From assembly GCA_004026145.2 (NCBI GenBank), contig CP034979.1, forward strand, positions 10,906,303 to 10,970,302: a stretch of DNA of 64,000 nt, read 5' to 3'. Under the pieces are notes generated by a model that was not told where the DNA came from, searched no databases, and saw only the letters and a program-made list of their open reading frames with translations. A program made the translations under genes and the position numbers. Origin of the DNA: Takifugu bimaculatus (taxonomy: Eukaryota; Chordata; Actinopteri; Tetraodontiformes; Tetraodontidae). Positions 59,101-64,000 of this stretch are shown here, in pieces. Positions within the stretch are counted from its first letter, which is position 1. Each line of letters opens with the position of its first letter.

Positions 59101-60713
59101 GAATGGTGGGCCTCCTCACTGGGATGTGGAGAGCAGCCAAACTCAGGTTGAGGACATCGTAGCAGCCCAACAGGACGTACACAGGACGAACGTACACTTA
59201 GTGCCACACACACACCTGTGACCTCACACACCTGTGACCTCACACAAATGTGACCTCACACACCTGTGACCTCACAACTCAACGGTGTGGAAGAGAACCA
59301 GTCCAATCCCAGTCCAATCACGCATGTGCTCATGCACAGAGGCGCACTTCTATCTTTGTGATAACCATTAGCTGGTTGCTAACTCTAACCTTTAAATCAT
59401 GTTTTAAACCTCAAACAGTCTGTTGAAGTTGTGAGAAGCAGCTAAAATGTCCCCATTTTTAAATGTCCCCACTTATAAATGTCCCCACTTATAAATGTCC
59501 CCACTTATAAATGTCCCCACTTTAAAATGTCCCCACTTATAAATGTCCCCACTTATAAATGTCCCCACTTATAAATGTCCCCACTTATAAATGTCCCCAC
59601 TTTAAAATGTCCCCACTTATAAATGTCCCCACTTATAAATGTCCCCACTTTGCTCGTAGAGAGCAGATGTTGGTCATTCGTATGTACCACATCCATATAT
59701 TGCTAATTGTGTCCAGTTTTCACCTTTGAACATTCCTATTTACATCTGATACCAATAATGTTGAAAAGTGACAACTTGAAAGTGTCAGGACTTCAGTTTT
59801 GTTTCATAAAAGGATTTTCCCACAGATATTTTCCAATATTCCGTTCATAATTTTAAGGATGTCTAAAAATGCTCCTTCGACCACTGTAAGAAGAGAAGAG
59901 AGCAAAGGACGAGCGCTACGCCTGGAACCTAGCAAGCTGCTTCCCTGCTCGCCTTCCTCTCGTTGTTAGTGGGGTTAGCATGATACAGGTGTGACAACAG
60001 AGCAGATCTCAGGCGAACAGGTGGTCGCGTGCAGGTGAACAGCAGCCAGGATGAAAAGTGAAGGAATGTTGGAAGTGACGGTTGAGGCAGGAAAAACAAG
60101 CTGCAGTGGAGCAAACGGAGCATTTGCCTTTCAACAGATTCATTATTGTTTCTCATATTTGGTGCCAAATCTGCCAGTTGAACAATAATGGCGAATTGAG
60201 TTTAAACTTTAAGCACAATTATCTCGACAGGAACTGATGAGTGTTTCAGGTGAGTTGGCAAAAATCTCTTAAGAGAAGCAAAATGCTTGTGGGGATTGAA
60301 ATGAATACTAAATCTGACATTTCTCTGCTTTTTCATGCGTTTTCTGAGTATTTAGGAAACAGTGTTTACCAGGACTTGGAGACACTGGGAACGAAGATAA
60401 GCGTGATAAAAATGTCACTATTGGCGTTGTCGACGGAGAAATGGCGAAAGATCCCAGGCAGGACTGAAGTTACCTTGAGTCATTCCACTTCCCACATTGT
60501 CATTGGTACCGAGGTCATTGTGGGTGGTCTGGGTCCCCAGGTCCACCATCTGGTGCAGGCGCAGCTTCCGGCAGTAGATTGAAGCTGCCTCTGGTTCCAA
60601 GGCGATGATCAGCTGTTCTGGGGCGTCCCGAGACGCCAGAGCAGCCTGCAAGGAGACGCCGTCGGTCACAATAGAGGCTGCTGCCAATGGAGCCTTACAC
60701 ACACACACACATG

Positions 60714-60754
<41 letters not shown>

Positions 60755-61429
60755 GCGCGCGCCACAGCGTCTTTGCTGGGTCCACACAGGGGTCACGGTT
60801 TCTGTTCCAAAGTGAAGCAGTGCAGGAAAACACAATACTCCACCAGTGAAGAACCCTCATCCACCTGATCGAATCATTCTACTTGGATAGGGAATAATGA
60901 GGCTGGAAAGAATCAGAAAACAAAGTCGTCTCAACACCAAAGCTTCAAATTAAGTTCCGTTCTGATGGTGGATGAAAAGGCTGGAATTCAGTTCATCTTT
61001 ATTTCTGAGCGTCTGCTAAAACCCAAATGGTCTCGAGGAGCGTCACAGAATCCCAGGGTCTGACCCCCCCACAGCCAACAGGGGCAGGAAAAGCTGCCCA
61101 TTAACAGGAGGGGGGGGGGGCTCCTGTTAATGGGTAAATGTGGAGAAGAAGGGGGGAGGACAGGCAGAGGAGAGAAAAGACGTAGATCACACAAATATCG
61201 TCATCACACTGACACTGTCCCAGGCTACAGGCTTATTCTGGGGGGGGGGGTTCTAGGTGATTAGCTCATTCAATAACAATTTTAGAATGATGAAATTTAG
61301 ATGTTGACATGTATGAGTGACCACAGTTCATGATTGAATATATTCGAGTGGATGGAAAAAGGGCTTCCTAGAGCCCCGGTGGATAACGGTGGTACTGCAG
61401 GATGGATAGCTAGATGATGGATGATAGAT

Positions 61430-61477
<48 letters not shown>

Positions 61478-61726
61478 CTGAGGGGTCCTGAAGGGTGTCG
61501 GGGGGTTCTGGGTATTGGGGGGGGCCATCAGCAGCCGTCCTGCCTGTGTCAGTGATGTCGTGATGATGGGAAGAGTCAGTTGGTGGAGCAGAGATCTTTG
61601 TTCTCCCACCTTATAAGCTGCTTCTCTCATGAACTGCTTTGCTGGCATCTTCCAGATGGCAGGAACTGTGATCACCCATCTCACATCGTTGTTGTCAAAC
61701 TCGCTGCCCGTCTGATCGCTCAGCTC
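50107..61726 (-). CDS. hspa12a: HSPA12A-like atypical Hsp70 family protein (3' part, 7 exons)
   Basis: Minus-strand exons in order: 61726-61610, 60645-60474, 57724-57638, 54700-54596, 54513-54255, 51600-51497, 50738-50107 (TAA). Phases and AG/GT sites agree, giving 491 residues, about the last 490 of the 675 in human HSPA12A. It belongs to the Hsp70-like ATPase superfamily but lacks the classical substrate-binding domain. Seen: RWVITVPAIWK and LIIALEPEAASIYC (nucleotide-binding lobe I), VVVDCGGGTVDLTVH (phosphate 2 loop), RPAAWVDLMIAFESRKR, FLFLVGGFAESPLLQ (adenosine motif), end SSIDFLGQ. HSPA12B is the alternative; the exon 54513-54255 sequence is nearly identical to HSPA12A. Introns hold LINE, Tc1 and minisatellite debris. 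Intronic stretches 52800-53440, 53790-54250, 57190-57637, 57725-58480 and 59655-60470 show nothing recognisable. Confidence 0.93.
51648..52145 (-). repeat. Telomere-like CCCTAACCCTAACCAAAACGA array (hspa12a intron)
   Basis: About 500 bases on the plus strand of CCCTAA pairs separated by CCAAAACGA, CCCACCAA, CCAAACAA or CAACCAA. A hybrid of telomeric hexamers and a second motif, in the hspa12a intron right next to the acceptor of exon 51600-51497 (about 45 bases). A short CCTAACCCTAACCC run also occurs at about 50917-50931. Confidence 0.9.
52480..52800 (-). mobile_element. LINE endonuclease-domain fragment (L2-like)
   Basis: Minus-strand reading gives FEYHAVLVTALVEVYVVITY, HPPGQRGDF and, after a frameshift, CPLLVLGDFNIY, the central part of an apurinic-type endonuclease of fish LINEs (YRPPGQ, LLGDFNIH in the family). 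Degenerate and short, lying in an hspa12a intron. Confidence 0.6.
53440..53790 (+). mobile_element. LINE 3'-terminal fragment
   Basis: Plus strand contains a PREVFKACPTRRRPRADPGH frame, then SLRWLGSALEY, resembling the C-terminal end of a common fish LINE. Only the end is present, with frame breaks. Confidence 0.5.
55150..56330 (+). mobile_element. LINE with restriction-like endonuclease, 5' part inverted
   Basis: The right part (about 55620-56330, plus strand) is the C-terminal end: ETVQHITAGCKMLAG-like zinc/endonuclease region, then KILWVFQIQTDKMVVANQPD, DVAIPSDSNIRKKEQEKLEK, VVPVVIGTLGAVTPNL. The left part (55150-55590) reads on the minus strand as the earlier RT region: LTALHERLAAQ-like, HPEWLTQDRTVLIMKDPQKG, NYRPITCLS, TRGAKHQLLV. 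Both belong to one element type, arranged tail-in as left by twin priming. It lies in an hspa12a intron and is full of frame breaks. The clade (R2/R4/NeSL-like) is not certain. Confidence 0.7.
56340..56380 (+). repeat. C homopolymer tract
   Basis: About 17 consecutive C after the LINE end. Low-complexity. Confidence 0.7.
56500..57185 (-). mobile_element. Tc1/mariner transposon remnant
   Basis: Minus strand from about 57168 begins MGQKGD, a stop, RDFEASPVVGARRTDLS, then LLGFSPTTIFRV: the N-terminal helix-turn-helix of Tc1-like transposases. Further left (about 56700-56940) come catalytic-domain remnants in broken frames, including CACCATGTCACCAAGC, also present in the Tc1 remnant at 38.7 kb. 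The middle is deleted and stops interrupt, so it is inactive. Confidence 0.75.
58490..58960. mobile_element. Possible dispersed-repeat fragment
   Basis: The text GGAAGGGCTCCACGAGTGGA and the following GC-rich segment look like fish repetitive DNA and keep an open frame of 110 codons (58595-58927, plus). I cannot place it in a named family, and it could be an unrelated intronic sequence. Confidence 0.3.
59205..59275 (+). repeat. 16-base CACACCTGTGACCTCA repeat
   Basis: About four units in an hspa12a intron. Confidence 0.85.
59456..59652 (+). repeat. 16-base AAATGTCCCCACTTAT minisatellite
   Basis: About 12 units with a TTTAAA variant at regular intervals (every fourth or fifth unit), in an hspa12a intron. 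Confidence 0.93.
60694..60765 (+). repeat. CA microsatellite with GCGCGCGC end
   Basis: ACACACAC run ending ACGCACACGCGCGCGCGCC, about 50 bases upstream (on the transcript) of the acceptor of hspa12a exon 60645-60474. On the transcript strand it is a TG run before the acceptor. Confidence 0.9.
60985..61140 (+). mobile_element. Short dispersed fish repeat, copy 3
   Basis: TCATCTTTATTTC start, then AGAATCCCAGGGTCTGACCC, CAACAGGGGCAGGAAA and TTAACAGGAGGGGGG, the same order of motifs as at 20145-20350. Confidence 0.65.
61429..61477 (+). repeat. (ACAG)n microsatellite
   Basis: Twelve ACAG units in the hspa12a intron, followed by G-rich sequence. Confidence 0.95.
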
Positions 61727-61734
61727 CTGCAGGG

Positions 61735-64000
61735 AGAAGAGCGTTATTACTCCTGCTGATCCGCTCTAAATGAGCGTTATTACTCCTGCTGATCTGCTCT
61801 AAATGAGCTTTATTACTCCTGCTGATCTGCTCTAAATGAGCGTTATTACTCCTCCTGATCTGCTCTAAATGAGCGTTATTACTCCTGCTGATGTTCTCTA
61901 AATGAGTGTTATTACTCCTGCCGATCTGCTCTAAATGAGCGTTATTACTCCTGCTGATCTGCTCTAAATGAGCGTTATTACTCCTGCTGATCTGCTCTAA
62001 ATGAGCGTTATTACTCCTCCTGATCTGCTCTAAATGAGCGTTATTACTCCTGCTGATCTGCTCTAAATGAGCGTTATTACTCCTGCTGATCTGCTCTAAA
62101 TGAGCGTTATTACTCCTGCTGATCTGCTCTAAATGAGCGTTATTACTCCTGCTGATCTGCTCTAAATGAGCGTTATTACTCCTCCTGATCTGCTCTAAAT
62201 GAGCGTTATTACTCCTGCTGATGTTCTCTAAATGAGTGTTATTACTCCTGCCGATCTGCTCTAAATGAGCGTTATTACTCCTGCCGATCTGCTCTAAATG
62301 AGCGTTATTACTCCTGCCGATCTGCTCTAAATGAGCGTTATTACTCCTGCTGATCCGCTCTAAATGAGCGTTATTACTCCTGCTGATGTTCTCTAAATGA
62401 GCGATATTACTCCTGCTGATCTGCTCTAAATGAGCGTTATTACTCCTGCTGATCTGCTCTAAATGAGCGTTATTACTCCTGCTGATATGCTCTAAATGAG
62501 CGTTATTACTCCTGCTGATCTGCTCTAAATGAGCGTTATTACTCCTGCTGATCTGCTCTAAATGAGCGTTATTACTCCTGCCGATCCGCTCTAAATGAGC
62601 GTTATTACTCCTGCTGATCCGCTCTAAATGAGCGTTATTACTCCTCCTGATCCGCTCTAAATGAGCGTTATTACTCCTGCTGATCTGCTCTAAATGAGCA
62701 TTATTACTCCTGCTGATCTGCTCTAAATGAGCATTATTACTCCTGCTCATCTGCTCTAAATGAGCGTTATTACTCCTGCTGATGTTCTCTAAATGAGCGT
62801 TATTACTCCTGCTGATCTGCTCTAAATGAGCGTTATTACTCCTGCCGATCTGCTCTAAATGAGCGTTATTACTCCTGCCGATCTGCTCTAAATGAGCGTT
62901 ATTACTCCTGCCGATCTGCTCTAAATGAGCGTTATTACTCCTGCTGATCCGCTCTAAATGAGCGTTATTACTCCTGCTGATGTTCTCTAAATGAGCGATA
63001 TTACTCCTGCTGATCTGCTCTAAATGAGCGTTATTACTCCTGCTGATCTGCTCTAAATGAGCGTTATTACTCCTGCTGATATGCTCTAAATGAGCGTTAT
63101 TACTCCTGCTGATCTGCTCTAAATGAGCGTTATTACTCCTGCTGATCCGCTCTAAATGAGCGTTATTACTCCTCCTGATCCGCTCTAAATGAGCGTTATT
63201 ACTCCTGCTGATCTGCTCTAAATGAGCATTATTACTCCTGCTCATCTGCTCTAAATGAGCGTTATTACTCCTGCTCATCTGCTCTAAATGAGCGTTATTA
63301 CTCCTGCTCATCTGCTCTAAATGAGCGTTATTACTCCTGCTGATCCGCTCTAAATGAGCGTTATTACTCCTGCTGATCCGCTCTAAATGAGCGTTATTAC
63401 TCCTGCTGATGTTCTCTAAATGAGCGATATTACTCCTGCTGATCTGCTCTAAATGAGCGTTATTACTCCTGCTGATCTGCTCTAAATGAGCGTTATTACT
63501 CCTGCTGATATGCTCTAAATGAGCGTTATTACTCCTGCTGATCTGCTCTAAATGAGCGTTATTACTCCTGCTGATCCGCTCTAAATGAGCGTTATTACTC
63601 CTCCTGATCCGCTCTAAATGAGCGTTATTACTCCTGCTGATCTGCTCTAAATGAGCATTATTACTCCTGCTCATCTGCTCTAAATGAGCGTTATTACTCC
63701 TGCTCATCTGCTCTAAATGAGCGTTATTACTCCTGCTCATCTGCTCTAAATGAGCGTTATTACTCCTGCTGATCCGCTCTAAATGAGCGTTATTACTCCT
63801 GCTGATCCGCTCTAAATGAGCGTTATTACTCCTGCTGATCTGCTCTAAATGAGCGTTATTACTCCTGCCGATCTGCTCTAAATGAGCGTTATTACTCCTG
63901 CTGATCTGCTCTAAATGAGCGTTATTACTCCTGCTGATCCGCTCTAAATGAGCGTTATTACTCCTGCTGATGTTCTCTAAATGAGCGTTATTACTCCTGC
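61735..64000 (-). repeat. 33-base minisatellite in hspa12a intron (2.3 kb, continues off window)
   Basis: About 68 units of 33 bases (TGAGCGTTATTACTCCTGCT followed by GATCTGCTCTAAA), with variants GATCCGCTC, GATGTTCTC, CCGATCTG and CTCATCTG. Unit length is constant. The GCGATATTAC variant recurs at 62401, 62995 and 63424 (594 and 429 bases, i.e. 18 and 13 units), so blocks were duplicated. The minus strand is open for 681 codons because the unit is 11 codons. It lies just beyond the acceptor of exon 61726-61610 and is intronic. Confidence 0.95.

Noticed and set aside
1..64000. A novel defence, mobile or metabolic gene system
   Set aside because: All protein-coding genes found are known vertebrate genes, and the remaining coding-like segments are retroelement or transposon remnants or tandem repeats. 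I saw no cluster of unknown genes.

Overview
The window is vertebrate nuclear DNA, almost certainly from a ray-finned (teleost) fish. The genes have many short exons with GT-AG introns. The three protein genes closely match vertebrate families. The mobile elements are typical of fish genomes: a Tx1-clade LINE, a LINE with a restriction-like endonuclease, Penelope-like fragments, Tc1 remnants, a hAT MITE and a fish-type short dispersed repeat. I cannot name the species.

Layout. (1) 19-13290, plus strand: the 3' part of gbf1, the Golgi/ER-exit-site Arf1 exchange factor. It has 21 coding exons from the middle of the Sec7 domain to the natural stop, 1049 residues, then a short 3'UTR. (2) About 13320-24600, minus strand: a complete macrohistone gene, macroh2a2, in 8 coding exons (360 residues). 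A probable non-coding first exon lies in a CpG-rich promoter at 24.2-24.6 kb. gbf1 and macroh2a2 are convergent, with poly(A) signals only about 60 bases apart. (3) About 24.6-50.1 kb: no host gene found. It holds interstitial telomere-like arrays, Penelope-like fragments, large minisatellites, a 100-N assembly gap, a Tc1 remnant carrying a hAT MITE, and a 4.5-kb Tx1-clade LINE sitting inside a TTC microsatellite. (4) 50107-61726, minus strand: the last seven coding exons (491 residues) of an hspa12a-like gene of the distant Hsp70 family. Its 5' exons lie beyond the right edge. (5) 61.7-64.0 kb: a 33-base minisatellite in an hspa12a intron.

The most striking property is tandem repetition. At least twenty unrelated mini- and microsatellite arrays fill introns and intergenic DNA and make up a large part of the window. 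Several show higher-order structure. They create very long open frames on one or both strands, which I regard as artefacts of unit lengths divisible by three.

The three genes are not functionally linked: they serve secretory-pathway Arf activation, heterochromatin, and an atypical chaperone/ATPase-like protein. I found no convincing new biological system. The best leads are structural: a microsatellite-targeted LINE, a LINE copy with a twin-priming-type inversion, Penelope remnants beside telomere-like arrays, an in-frame repeat in a gbf1 intron, and TG-rich 3' splice sites in gbf1.
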